In this document: positions 38,853-47,606 of the stretch, one piece after another
Layout: each line of letters begins with the position of its first letter
Numbering within the stretch: position 1 is the stretch's first letter
From: Caulobacter segnis
Lineage (GTDB): Bacteria > Pseudomonadota > Alphaproteobacteria > Caulobacterales > Caulobacteraceae
Length of the DNA stretch: 64,000 bases
Direction: 5' to 3'
NCBI RefSeq assembly: GCF_023935105.1
Contig: NZ_CP096040.1
Coordinates: forward strand, 930,001 to 994,000
Translations under genes and position numbers: made by a program
The notes under the pieces: generated by a model
What the model was told of the DNA's origin: nothing
Databases searched by the model: none
What the model saw: the letters and a program-made list of their open reading frames with translations, nothing else

Positions 38853-40433
38853 ATGACCGCTCCTCGCGTTCTCATCGCTGACAAGCTCAGCCCCGCCGCC
38901 GTCGACATCTTCAAGAACCGCGGCGTCGCCTTCGACATCAAGGTCGGCCTGTCCAAGGACGAGCTGATCGCCGTGATCGGCGACTATGACGGCGTCGCCA
39001 TCCGCTCGGGCGCCAAGCTCGACAAGGACGTGATCGCCGCCGCCCACAAGCTGCGCGTCATCGCTCGCGCCGGCATCGGCGTCGACAATGTCGACATCCC
39101 GGCCGCCACGGCCAAGGGCATCGTCGTGATGAACACGCCCTTCGGCAACTCGATCACCACGGCCGAGCACGCCATCGCCATGATGTTCGCCCTGGCCCGC
39201 CAGATCCCCGCCGCCGACGCCTCGACCCAGGCCGGCAAGTGGGAGAAGAACCGCTTCATGGGCGTGGAGCTGTACGCCAAGACCCTGGGCCTGATCGGGG
39301 CCGGCAACATCGGCGGCATCGTCGCCGACCGCGCCCTGGGCCTGAAGATGAAGGTCGTGGCCTACGACCCCTTCCTGTCGCCGGAACGCGCCGTCGAGAT
39401 CGGCGTCGAGAAGGTCGAGCTGGAGGACCTGCTGGCCCGCGCCGATGTCATCACCCTGCACACCCCGCTGACCGACAAGACCCGCAACATCCTGTCGGCC
39501 GAGAACCTGGCCAAGACCAAGAAGGGCGTGCTGATCGTCAACTGCGCTCGCGGCGGCCTGGTCGACGAAGCCGCCCTGCGCAAGCTGCTGGACGAAGGCC
39601 ATGTCGGCGGCGCGGCCTTCGACGTGTTCGTCACCGAGCCGGCTAAGGAAAACCCGCTGTTCGGCAGCGACAAGGTCGTGGCCACCCCGCACCTGGGCGC
39701 CAGCACCAGCGAAGCGCAAGAGAACGTGGCCCTGCAGGTCGCCGAGCAGGTCAGCGACTATCTGCTGACCGGCGCGGTCACCAACGCCCTGAACAGCCCG
39801 TCGATCACGGCCGAGGAAGCCCCGAAGCTGAAGCCGTTCGTGGCCTTGGCCGAGAAGATCGGCGCCCTGGCCGGCCAGATGGTCGACTTCGGCATCAAGG
39901 CCATCGACATCGCCTTCGAGGGCGAGGTCAGCAAGCTGAACGTCAAGCCGATGACCTCGGCCGCCCTGGCTGGCGTGCTGAAGCCGATGCTGGCGGAGAT
40001 CAACATGGTCTCGGCTCCGGCCATCGCCAAGGATCGCGGCGTCACCGTCTCGGAAAGCCGCCAGGACGTCAGCCCCACCTATGACAGCCTGATGCGCGTG
40101 ACCATCACCACCGAGAAGGGCAAGCGCGCCTTCGCCGGTACGGTGATCGCCGGCGCCCCGCGCATCGTCGAGGTCAAGGGCATGGAGCTGGACGCGGGCT
40201 TCTCGCCGGCCATGCTGTACATCAACAACCTGGACAAGCCGGGCTTCATTGGCGCCCTGGGCATGCTGCTGGGCGAGGCGGGCGTCAACATCGCCACCTT
40301 CAACCTGGGCCGCCTCTCCGCCGACGAAGACGCGATCGCCCTGGTCGGCGTCGACCAGGCTCCCGCCGCCGAACTGCTGGCCAAGATCCAGGCCCTTCCG
40401 CACGTGAAGGAAGCGCGCGCGCTGACGTTCTGA
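38853..40433 (+). CDS. serA: D-3-phosphoglycerate dehydrogenase
   Basis: A 526-residue NAD-dependent enzyme, first step of serine synthesis. It is the long form: catalytic/NAD domains (about residues 1-315; LGLIGAGNIGGIVADRA, CARGGLVDEAAL, ATPHLGAST), an intervening substrate-binding domain (about 320-450) and a C-terminal ACT domain (about 453-526; MLYINNLDKPGFIGALGMLLGE), the usual site of serine feedback. ATG 38853 follows AGAGAG. Confidence 0.95.
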   Translation: MTAPRVLIADKLSPAAVDIFKNRGVAFDIKVGLSKDELIAVIGDYDGVAIRSGAKLDKDVIAAAHKLRVIARAGIGVDNVDIPAATAKGIVVMNTPFGNSITTAEHAIAMMFALARQIPAADASTQAGKWEKNRFMGVELYAKTLGLIGAGNIGGIVADRALGLKMKVVAYDPFLSPERAVEIGVEKVELEDLLARADVITLHTPLTDKTRNILSAENLAKTKKGVLIVNCARGGLVDEAALRKLLDEGHVGGAAFDVFVTEPAKENPLFGSDKVVATPHLGASTSEAQENVALQVAEQVSDYLLTGAVTNALNSPSITAEEAPKLKPFVALAEKIGALAGQMVDFGIKAIDIAFEGEVSKLNVKPMTSAALAGVLKPMLAEINMVSAPAIAKDRGVTVSESRQDVSPTYDSLMRVTITTEKGKRAFAGTVIAGAPRIVEVKGMELDAGFSPAMLYINNLDKPGFIGALGMLLGEAGVNIATFNLGRLSADEDAIALVGVDQAPAAELLAKIQALPHVKEARALTF

Positions 40434-40442
40434 TCTGATGTT

Positions 40443-40562
40443 CCTTCTCCCCTTGCGGGAGAAGGTGTCATCCGAAGGATGACGGATGAGGGGTTGCGCG
40501 GCATCGCCGGTGCGACCCCTCACCCGACCCTTCGGGCCACCCTCTCCCACAAGGGGAGAGGG
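40443..40562. repeat. Composite palindromic intergenic repeat
   Basis: CCTTCTCCCCTTGCGGGAG near the left end is matched by CTCTCCCACAAGGGGAGAG near the right end. The centre holds GAGGGGTTGCG against TGCGACCCCTC. The whole is an imperfect palindrome of about 120 bases, the type scattered through alphaproteobacterial genomes. It fills the gap between serA and the VanZ gene. Confidence 0.8.
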
Positions 40563-40579
40563 ATGCAGATAGGCTTTCC

Positions 40580-40954
40580 ATGTCCATGCTCGTTCCCCGC
40601 AAGATCAGCTGGCCGGGTCTGCTGGTCTTCATCGCCGCCTCGATCTTCACCCTCTACGCGGCCCTGGCGCCGGGAGACGACACCGCCGGCCTGATCCCGT
40701 GGGACAAGGCCAAGCACTTCATCGTCTTCTACGGCCTGACCTTCCTGGCGACCCTGGCCCTGCCCAGGAGCCGCTTCTGGAAGATCGGCGGGGTGTTGCT
40801 GGCCTTCGGGATCGCCATCGAGATCCTGCAGGGCCTGCCGATCGTCGGGCGCGACGCCGACATCTTCGACGTCGTGGCGGATACTCTGGGTATCGGCTTC
40901 TTCTTCGGTCCGATCGTGGTGCGAGGCTGGCTGGACCGGAACGCCCGCGCCTAG
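40580..40954 (+). CDS. VanZ-like membrane protein
   Basis: A 124-residue protein with three or four transmembrane segments and the VanZ-like core DKAKHFIVFYGLTFL (about residues 42-56) and EILQGLPIVGRDADIFDVVADTLG. The family is named after an enterococcal teicoplanin-resistance protein, but most members have unknown roles. It ends 6 bases before the convergent gene at 40961. Confidence 0.8.
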   Translation: MSMLVPRKISWPGLLVFIAASIFTLYAALAPGDDTAGLIPWDKAKHFIVFYGLTFLATLALPRSRFWKIGGVLLAFGIAIEILQGLPIVGRDADIFDVVADTLGIGFFFGPIVVRGWLDRNARA

Positions 40955-40960
40955 GATCCC

Positions 40961-41701
40961 TCAGGCGTATTGCAGGTGCTCGGGGCGGAAGTAGAACAGC
41001 CACGCCAGCTTCAGCACGTTCTGCAGCTCGCGGAAGCTGGGCGGCTCGTAGCGCGACACCACGTGCAGCGGCACGCCGCGGATCTTCAGGACCTCGACCA
41101 GCAGCACCAGCGAGGTGTCGACCGAGGCGATCCGCGCGGCCCGCTCGATCACCGTGCTCCAGTCGACCAGGCTGTAGCCCTCGACGAAGCGCAGGCGCAC
41201 CTCCTTCTCGGGCGCCCTGTACGGGAAGGGCATGGTGCGGGTGCTGCAGGTCTCGTTGACCAGGCAGTAGGGGACGCCGTCGTCCAGGCCCAGCTCGCGG
41301 AACAGGTGCTCTTCCTTCTCGCGGTCGCGCTTCAGCTCGACGTGGTCGGACCAGTCCTCCATCGGCACGCCGGCGACCTGGTACTTCAGATCCATGGTCT
41401 GCTCGGGGGCGTATCGCCAGGAGAAGAACAGCGACAGATAGGTGTAGTTCGGCCCCTCGATCGGGCTCATCGCGATCTTGTCGGCCAGGAACATGACCTC
41501 GTCGCGGAAGTCGAACTCCTCCGTATCGAGGATCGGCGTCTCGACGTTCGCGGGCATGACCAGGGTGTCATAGACCCAGCTGTGCTTCTGGAGCACGGGC
41601 ATGATCACCCGGCGGCCGGTCGCGGCATAGGTCTTGACGATCTTCTGGATGAAGAACAGGTCGCCGACCATGCCGGGCTGAAAGATGATGACCGGCTTCA
41701 T
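40961..41701 (-). CDS. Glycosyltransferase-like protein of unknown function
   Basis: A 246-residue soluble protein. The start (IIFQPGMVGDLFFIQKIVKTYAATGRRVIMPV) resembles the glycine-rich opening of heptosyltransferase-like GT-B proteins, and ASVDTSLVLLVEVLKIRGVPLHVV near residues 192-215 resembles their nucleotide-sugar end region. The middle (WRYAPEQTMDLKYQVAGVP) is not diagnostic. It is shorter than genuine GT9 enzymes (about 320-350 residues). I infer a distant relative; the donor and acceptor are unknown. Confidence 0.6.
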   Translation of the reverse strand: MKPVIIFQPGMVGDLFFIQKIVKTYAATGRRVIMPVLQKHSWVYDTLVMPANVETPILDTEEFDFRDEVMFLADKIAMSPIEGPNYTYLSLFFSWRYAPEQTMDLKYQVAGVPMEDWSDHVELKRDREKEEHLFRELGLDDGVPYCLVNETCSTRTMPFPYRAPEKEVRLRFVEGYSLVDWSTVIERAARIASVDTSLVLLVEVLKIRGVPLHVVSRYEPPSFRELQNVLKLAWLFYFRPEHLQYA

Positions 41702-41804
41702 GCCGCTCCGCCGAATCTCTTGGACGCGTCAGTGTTGCATGACTTGGCGGCTTAGGCAGAGCGCCCGGTGTGGCCGTACGCCGCGGCGCTTGGTCACTCC
41801 GCCC

Positions 41805-44800
41805 TCAGAAGCTGTCGACGCGCGCTTGCCACGGACGGCTCAAGCCCGCCGCGGCGTCCAGTCCGCCGATCACCCAGCGCCGCGTGTCGGCCGGGTCGAT
41901 GACGGCGTCGATCTCGAGGGCCGCGGCCATGCTGGTCGCCTTGCCGGCCGCGTACAGCCGGGCGACCAACTGGTCGTAGAGCGCCTTCTGCGTGACCGGA
42001 TCCGTCTCGGCCTCGAGCTCCTTGCGGTAACCCAGCTTGACCGCCCCTTCGAGGCCCATGCCGCCGAACTCGCCGGTCGGCCAGGCGGCGATGAAGGCCG
42101 GGGCATGGAAGGACCCTCCCGCCATGGCCTGGGCGCCCAGGCCGTAGCCCTTGCGGGTCACCACGGTGAACAGCGGGCTGCGCAGCTTGGCCCCGGCGAT
42201 GAACTGGCGGCTGACGCGGCGCACGGCGGCGGCGTCCTCGCTGCCCGGTCCCACCATGAAGCCGGGCGTGTCGCACAGGCTCAGGACCGGCAGGGCGAAG
42301 GCGTCGCACAGCTGCAGGAACCGCGCGGCCTTCTCGGCTCCCTCGCAGTCGATGGCGCCGCCCAGGTGGCGCGGGTCGTTGGCGATCAGCCCCATAGGCC
42401 GGCCCTCGAGGCGGATGAGGCCGGTGACCATGCCCGCCGCGAAGCCGCCGCGCAGCTCTAGGAACGCACCCTCGTCGACCAGGCCGGTGATCAGGGCGCG
42501 CACGTCGTAGACGCGCAGGCGGTTCTCCGGAGTGGCGTTGCGCAGCCGCCGCTGGTCGGGCGCGGTCCAGGTCGAGAGCGCCCCCTGGAAGTACGATAGC
42601 GCCTGCTTGGCCAGTCGGGTGGCGTGGGCTTCGTCGTCGGCCAGGATGTCGATGACGCCATTCTTCCACTGGTGCGCCGACGGACCGATCTGCTCGGGCC
42701 GGAACACGCCCAGCCCGCCGCCCTCGATCATCGCTGGCCCACCCATGCCGAGGTTACTGTCGCGGGTGGCGATGATGATCTCGGACAGGCCCGCGATGGC
42801 GGCGTTGCCGGCGAAGCAGCGGCCGGCGACGATGGCGATCTTGGGAACCACGCCCGACAGCTGGGCGAAGCTTCGGAACGTCGGCACGTCCAGCCCGGCC
42901 ACCGCCGTGGTGTCGGTGTCGCCCGGCCGTCCGCCGCCACCCTCAGCGAACCAGACCACCGGCAGGCGCTGCTCGGCGATCACGCTCATCAGCCGGTCTG
43001 ACTTCCTATGATTCATCGCCCCCTGCGTGCCCGCCAGCACCGTGAAGTCGTAGGCCAGGGCCGCCGTCCGCGCCTTGTCGGGCGGGAACAGGGCGCCGTT
43101 GACCGTCCCGATCCCGGTGATCAGCCCGTCGGCCGGCGTGTTGGCGATCAGGTCCTCGACCGAGCGCCGCCGCTTCTGGGCCGCGATGGCCAGGGCGCCG
43201 TATTCCAGGAAGCTGCCGGGATCGACCAGGTCGTCGATGTTCTCGCGCGCCGTGCGGTGGCCGGTCTTGCGGCGCTTGGCGACGGCGTCGGGGCGAGCCT
43301 CGTCCAGGGTGTGGCGATGGCGGGCGATGACCTCGGCCAGGTCGGGGCGAATGGCGTCGAGATCTTCTTCGCGGCGCTCGACGGTTTCGCCGCCCGCGAC
43401 GTCCATCGGCTCCAGGAACACCAGCGGCTGGCCCTCGGCGACGGTGGCGCCGGGCTGGGCGGCGATCCTCAGCACCCGGCCACCCGTGGCGGCGTGGACC
43501 AGGTGCTCCATCTTCATCGCCTCCAGCACGGCCAAGGCCTGGCCAGGCCGGACGAGGTCGCCCTCGCCGACGGCGATCGAGCCCACCGTGGCGGCCAGCG
43601 GCGCGGCGACGACCGCCGAGCCGTCCAGGGTCTCGAAGGCCTGGATGCCGTCCGCCGGCAGTTCTGCGACCAGTTCGGCGGCGTGATCCTCGATGAAGCG
43701 CGTGGTCGGGGTTTCGGGCGCGGCCGCCAGGATCGCCCGGACCAGCGGCGCGGTGGTCGCGACGCCGGCGATGGCGAGCTCCGCCAGCGCCCGGTCCAGG
43801 CGCGCCGAGGCCTCTTCGTAGGTTCGTCCGCGCGCGATGACCTTGGCCAGCAGGCTGTCATAGGCCGCCCCAACCGAGGTTCCGACCGTGACGCCCGCGT
43901 CGACCCGCACGCCCGGACCGCCCGGCGGGCTCCAGGCGCCGATCGTGCCGCTGGACGGCTTCACCTGGCCCTCGGCGGTCAGGGTCTCGGCGTTGATCCG
44001 CGCCTGGATGGCGACGCCGAAGGTCGCCGGTGCTTCGAGATCCAGAGGCTTTCCCGCCGCCAGGTCGAACTGCAGCCGCACCAGGTCGAGGCCCGTGACC
44101 TCTTCGGTGACCGTGTGCTCGACCTGCAGGCGCGGATTGACCTCCAGGAAGAAGGCGTCCCCGCCGTCCGCGTCGACCAGGAACTCGACGGTGGCCAGGC
44201 CCCGGTAGCCGGCGCACAGGGTCTCGGCGTATGTCCAGAGGTGCGCCCGTAATCGATCGGGCAAGGCGGCCGGCGCGATCTCGACCAGCTTCTGGTTCCG
44301 GCGTTGCAGCGAGCAGTCACGATCGCCCAGCGCCAGCACGCGGGTCCCGTCGCCGGCGACCTGCACCTCGACATGCCGGGCGCGCTCGATCCGCTTCTCG
44401 GCATAGAGGCCGCCGTCGCCGAACGCCGCGAGGGCCTCGCGCTCACAGGCGGAGAAGGCCGCGTCCAGTTCGCCGGGATCCAGCACCGCCCGCAGGCCGC
44501 GCCCGCCGCCGCCGGCCCGGGCCTTCAGCATGATCGCGCCGTGCTCGGCCTGGAACGCCCGCGCGCCCTCCGGCGAGATCGCGCCCGTGCCCGGGATCAG
44601 CGGCAGGCCCCGCTCGGCCGCCAGCGCCCGCGCCGAGGCCTTGTCGCCGAAGGTCTCCAGGTGCTCGGGCGCGGGGCCGACGAAGACGATCCCGGCCGCC
44701 GCGCAGGTCCGCGCCAAGGCCGGGTTCTCCGACAGGAAGCCGTAGCCGGGATGCAGGGCGTCGCAACCCTCGGCCCGGGCGGCGGCGATCACGGCGTCGA

Positions 44801-44987
44801 TGTCTAGATAGGCCCTGGCCCCCGCGCCAGGCAGGGCGACCGCGTGGTCGGCGGCGGCCACGTGCGGGCTTCCCGCGTCATCTGTCGCGTGGATCGCCAC
44901 GCTGTGGATCCCGGCCTCTGCCGCCGCGCGGGCGATGCGGATGGCGATCTCGCCGCGATTGGCGATCAGGACGCGCGTAAGGGACAT
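41805..44987 (-). CDS. Single-chain acyl-CoA carboxylase (biotin carboxylase-BCCP-carboxyltransferase fusion)
   Basis: A 1060-residue multifunctional protein. Residues 1-445 are biotin carboxylase (VLIANRGEIAIRIARAA, ATP-grasp KARAGGGGRGLR, EVNPRLQVEHTVTE). Residues about 450-525 are the biotin carrier with biotinyl Lys492 (VLEAMKMEH). Residues about 540-1060 are both halves of carboxyltransferase (GHRTARENIDDLVDPGSFLEYG, AGRCFAGNAAIAG, then NDPRHLGGAIDCEGAEKAARF, LCDTPGFMVG). Most bacteria split these over two to four proteins. The layout matches long-chain acyl-CoA carboxylases (LCC). Acceptor choice (acetyl, propionyl, longer) cannot be read from sequence. ATG 44987 has AAGGA 6 bases upstream. 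Confidence 0.88.
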   Translation of the reverse strand: MSLTRVLIANRGEIAIRIARAAAEAGIHSVAIHATDDAGSPHVAAADHAVALPGAGARAYLDIDAVIAAARAEGCDALHPGYGFLSENPALARTCAAAGIVFVGPAPEHLETFGDKASARALAAERGLPLIPGTGAISPEGARAFQAEHGAIMLKARAGGGGRGLRAVLDPGELDAAFSACEREALAAFGDGGLYAEKRIERARHVEVQVAGDGTRVLALGDRDCSLQRRNQKLVEIAPAALPDRLRAHLWTYAETLCAGYRGLATVEFLVDADGGDAFFLEVNPRLQVEHTVTEEVTGLDLVRLQFDLAAGKPLDLEAPATFGVAIQARINAETLTAEGQVKPSSGTIGAWSPPGGPGVRVDAGVTVGTSVGAAYDSLLAKVIARGRTYEEASARLDRALAELAIAGVATTAPLVRAILAAAPETPTTRFIEDHAAELVAELPADGIQAFETLDGSAVVAAPLAATVGSIAVGEGDLVRPGQALAVLEAMKMEHLVHAATGGRVLRIAAQPGATVAEGQPLVFLEPMDVAGGETVERREEDLDAIRPDLAEVIARHRHTLDEARPDAVAKRRKTGHRTARENIDDLVDPGSFLEYGALAIAAQKRRRSVEDLIANTPADGLITGIGTVNGALFPPDKARTAALAYDFTVLAGTQGAMNHRKSDRLMSVIAEQRLPVVWFAEGGGGRPGDTDTTAVAGLDVPTFRSFAQLSGVVPKIAIVAGRCFAGNAAIAGLSEIIIATRDSNLGMGGPAMIEGGGLGVFRPEQIGPSAHQWKNGVIDILADDEAHATRLAKQALSYFQGALSTWTAPDQRRLRNATPENRLRVYDVRALITGLVDEGAFLELRGGFAAGMVTGLIRLEGRPMGLIANDPRHLGGAIDCEGAEKAARFLQLCDAFALPVLSLCDTPGFMVGPGSEDAAAVRRVSRQFIAGAKLRSPLFTVVTRKGYGLGAQAMAGGSFHAPAFIAAWPTGEFGGMGLEGAVKLGYRKELEAETDPVTQKALYDQLVARLYAAGKATSMAAALEIDAVIDPADTRRWVIGGLDAAAGLSRPWQARVDSF

Positions 44988-45085
44988 GGGCATTCCTTGG
45001 CGGTCTCCCCGAAATGGGCGGGCTTCATACGGCCGTTTGACGCACCATCGCCTGTCCCGCTTGACTCTCCAAGCCTGGAAGATCA

Positions 45086-45100
45086 GAACAAAAGTAGAAC
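45086..45100 (+). promoter_or_regulatory. LexA operator of imuA-imuB-dnaE2
   Basis: GAAC at 45086-45089 and at 45097-45100 are spaced by 7 bases, the complement of GTTC-N7-GTTC. It ends 12 bases before the imuA start. imuA-imuB-dnaE2 is a known SOS operon in Caulobacter. Confidence 0.88.
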
Positions 45101-45112
45101 ATGGAGTTGGGA

Positions 45113-45904
45113 ATGGCCGGATCGCGCGAGGCGCGTCTTGCGGCCCTGAGAGGCCGGATCGCCGCGATCGAAGCGGGGACTCGGACTCCGACTCCGGTCC
45201 TGCCGTTCGGCGATCCGGCCATCGACGGCTGCTTTCCGGGTGGCGGTCTGCCGCTGGGCGGCTGGCACGAAGTGACGGGCGCGGGGCTGGAGGACGAGAC
45301 CGGCGCGACCCCCGCCGCCTTCGTCGGCCTGCTGCTGCGATCCTTGGTCGTCACGGGGGTCAAGACCGGCGCGATCGTCTGGGTCGCTCGCCGCGGCGAC
45401 CTGTTCGCGCCCGGTCTGTTCGGCCTCGGCTTTCCGGCCGAGCGGCTGATCCAGGTGCGGACCCGCGACGAGGCCGAGACCCTGTCGGTGCTGGAGGACG
45501 CTCTGTCGACGCAGGGGGTCGCGGCCGCCGTCGGCGAGGCCGAGGCCCCGGACCTGACCGCCGGCCGCCGCCTGCAGCTGGCCTGCGAGAAGCGCGGCGG
45601 TTTCGGCGTGCTGCTGCATCGGCGGCCCTATGGCGGCCGCGCGGGGGCGGCGAGGATGGTGTCCGGCTCGGCCTCGTTCAGCCGCTGGCGGATCGGCCCC
45701 GCGCCCAGTCCGCCGCCGCCGGACGACATCGGCCTGGGCCCGCCGTGCTGGCGGGTGGAACTCGAACGCTGCCGGGGCGGACGTCCCGGCGGCTGGATCT
45801 TGCAAGCACAGGAGGCCGGCCATGGCCCGCATCCTTTCCGTCTGGTGTCCCAACTGGCCGATCACGACGTGGCGGCGGCGGAACTCCTGCGGCGGGTCGG
45901 GTGA
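45113..45904 (+). CDS. imuA: Mutagenesis accessory protein ImuA
   Basis: A 263-residue RecA-like protein of the SOS mutasome. The fold is suggested by LPFGDPAIDGCFPGGGLPLGGWHEV (about residues 27-51), a degenerate Walker A, and GAIVWVARRGDLFAPGL. In Caulobacter, ImuA and ImuB act with DnaE2 in damage-induced mutagenesis. ATG 45113 has GGAG 6 bases upstream; ATG 45101 directly abuts the LexA box. It overlaps imuB by 83 bases, and its stop lies 7 bases before the palindrome inserted in imuB. Confidence 0.85.
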   Translation: MAGSREARLAALRGRIAAIEAGTRTPTPVLPFGDPAIDGCFPGGGLPLGGWHEVTGAGLEDETGATPAAFVGLLLRSLVVTGVKTGAIVWVARRGDLFAPGLFGLGFPAERLIQVRTRDEAETLSVLEDALSTQGVAAAVGEAEAPDLTAGRRLQLACEKRGGFGVLLHRRPYGGRAGAARMVSGSASFSRWRIGPAPSPPPPDDIGLGPPCWRVELERCRGGRPGGWILQAQEAGHGPHPFRLVSQLADHDVAAAELLRRVG

Positions 45905-47483
45905 GGCCGATAAATCCTCCCCCCAGCGGGGGAGGTGGTCCGAAGGACCGGAGGGGGAAGAGACAAGCGCGGCAGGACTTCCCCCTCCGTCCGCTGCGCG
46001 GACACCTCCCCCGCTGGGGGGAGGATTTGCGCCTACGCCGCCCTTCGCCCTGCTGATCTCCGAACACGGAACCCGCCGCCTCGCCGCCATCGACGAGCGC
46101 GCCCGCGCCCTCGGCCTGTCCGCCGGCCAGAAGGCCGCCGACGCCCTGGCCCTGGTTCCCGACCTGGTCACCGCCGACCACGATCCCGCCGGCGACCGCG
46201 CGGCGCTGGAGGCCTTAAGCGACTGGTGCGTCCGCTTCTCGCCGGCCGTGGCCATCGACGGGACGGATGGCCTGTTCCTCGACATCACCGGGACCGACCA
46301 CCTGTGGGGCGGCGAGGCGGCCATGCTGGTCGATCTCGTCGGGCGGCTGGCGCGCTGGGGCGTGCCGGCGCGGGCGGCGATCGCCGACACGGCCGGGGCG
46401 GCCTGGGCGCTCGCCCGTCATGGCGACGATCTGGCCATCGCCCCGCCAGGCCAGCAGCGGGCGGCGATCCAGGACCTGCCGGTCGCGGCCCTGCGCCTGG
46501 AGGACGCCGCCGAGGCCCAGTTGCCGCGCCTGGGCCTACACCGCGTCGGCCAGCTCCTGGCCTTGCCGCGCGCCCAGCTGGCCAAGCGCTTTGGCCTCTT
46601 CACGACCCTGCGGCTCGACCAGGCCCTGGGCCAGTCGGCCGAGGCCCTGACCTTCCGCCGGCCGGCCACGCCGTGGTTCGATCGCCTGGCCTTCTTCGAG
46701 CCGATCAGCGCGCCCGAGGACCTGGCCCGCGTGACCGGCGACGCGCTGGATCTGATCTGCAAGCGGCTGGAGGCCGAGGGGCGCGGCGCCAAGCGCTTCG
46801 AGGTCGTGTTCCATCGGCTGGACGGCCGGGCCTTCCCCGTGCGCGCCGGCCTGGCCCGCATCGGCCGCGACGCCCGGCGGCTGACCCGGCTGATCGTCCC
46901 CAAGCTGGACAGGGTCGACTCCGGCTTCGGGATCGAGGTCGTCACCGTCCACGCCAATGCGGTCGAGCCCTTGGCCGCGGCCCAGGACCGCCTCGACGCC
47001 GAAAGCGGAACCAGCCTGGACGAGACCCTGGCCCCGCTGATCGATCGCCTGGTCAACCGCCTGGGCGAGAACCGGGTCTGGCGGGCGGATCCGCATCAGA
47101 GCCATGTGCCCGAGCGCTCGGTGGTCCGCGTCGCACCGCTGGATCCGCCGGCCGCCAGCGGCTGGGACCCCGATCGCCCGCGTCCGGTGCGCCTGTTCAA
47201 GCGGCCCGAGGCGATCACCGCCCTGGCCAAGGTGCCTGACGACCCGCCGATCCAGTTCACCTGGCGGGGCCGTTCGCACCGCGTCCGTCGCGCCGAGGGC
47301 CCCGAACGCATCGGCCAGGAATGGTGGCGCGCCGGCGTCGGCGAGACCGACACGGGCCCGGGCAAGATTCGCGACTACTACCGCGTCGAGGACGACGCCG
47401 GCGGCCGGTTCTGGATCTTTCGGCAGGGGCTGTTCGGCGGTGACGAGGCGCCCAAGTGGTGGATCCATGGCCTGTTCGGTTAG
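45822..47483 (+). CDS. imuB: Inactive Y-family polymerase ImuB, with a repeat-encoded insertion
   Basis: A 553-residue Y-family relative that lacks catalytic acids and serves as the hub linking the beta clamp, ImuA and DnaE2. The N-terminus MARILSVWCPNWPITTWRRRN is normal and similarity resumes at FALLISEHGTRRLAAIDERARALGLSAGQ. Between them, residues 31-69 are translated from a 117-base palindromic repeat (Pro/Gly/Ser/Glu-rich). The insertion keeps the frame. It falls in the loop between the first and second elements of the palm-like domain, so function may survive. ATG 45822 follows GGAGG and lies inside imuA. Confidence 0.88.
   Translation: MARILSVWCPNWPITTWRRRNSCGGSGEADKSSPQRGRWSEGPEGEETSAAGLPPPSAARTPPPLGGGFAPTPPFALLISEHGTRRLAAIDERARALGLSAGQKAADALALVPDLVTADHDPAGDRAALEALSDWCVRFSPAVAIDGTDGLFLDITGTDHLWGGEAAMLVDLVGRLARWGVPARAAIADTAGAAWALARHGDDLAIAPPGQQRAAIQDLPVAALRLEDAAEAQLPRLGLHRVGQLLALPRAQLAKRFGLFTTLRLDQALGQSAEALTFRRPATPWFDRLAFFEPISAPEDLARVTGDALDLICKRLEAEGRGAKRFEVVFHRLDGRAFPVRAGLARIGRDARRLTRLIVPKLDRVDSGFGIEVVTVHANAVEPLAAAQDRLDAESGTSLDETLAPLIDRLVNRLGENRVWRADPHQSHVPERSVVRVAPLDPPAASGWDPDRPRPVRLFKRPEAITALAKVPDDPPIQFTWRGRSHRVRRAEGPERIGQEWWRAGVGETDTGPGKIRDYYRVEDDAGGRFWIFRQGLFGGDEAPKWWIHGLFG
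45912..46028. repeat. Palindromic element inserted in frame in imuB
   Basis: Perfect 26-base inverted arms lie at 45912-45937 and 46003-46028 (core CCCAGCGGGGGAGGTG and complement). Inside are an imperfect CCGGAGGGGGAAG/CTTCCCCCTCCG stem and two small hairpins (GTCC-GAA-GGAC and GTCCGC-TGC-GCGGAC), giving a branched fold. The length is 117 bases, exactly 39 codons, with no stop in the imuB frame. It is related in base pattern to other intergenic palindromes in this window. Confidence 0.9.
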
Positions 47484-47490
47484 CGCTGCT

Positions 47491-47601
47491 GGCCCCCACC
47501 TGACCTGCTCCGCAGGTCGTCCGCCCCCAGAGGGAGCGGAAGGAGAAAAGCCTTCCTCCCCCTCTGGGGGAGGGGGACCGGCGAACGCCGGTGGAGGGGG
47601 C
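47491..47601. repeat. Palindromic repeat between imuB and dnaE2
   Basis: An imperfect palindrome: GCCCCCACCTGACC on the left is set against GGTGGAGGGGGC on the right. Inside are CCCCCAGAGGG against CCCTCTGGGGG and hairpins CCTGCTCCGCAGG and ACCGGCGAACGCCGGT. Its right end (GGAGGGGG) is also the dnaE2 ribosome site. Confidence 0.75.
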
Positions 47602-47606
47602 TTGCC

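Noticed and set aside
40443..47601. The C/G-rich palindromes as a CRISPR array
   Set aside because: The units are few, far apart, palindromic and different in length, with no regular spacers and no cas genes.
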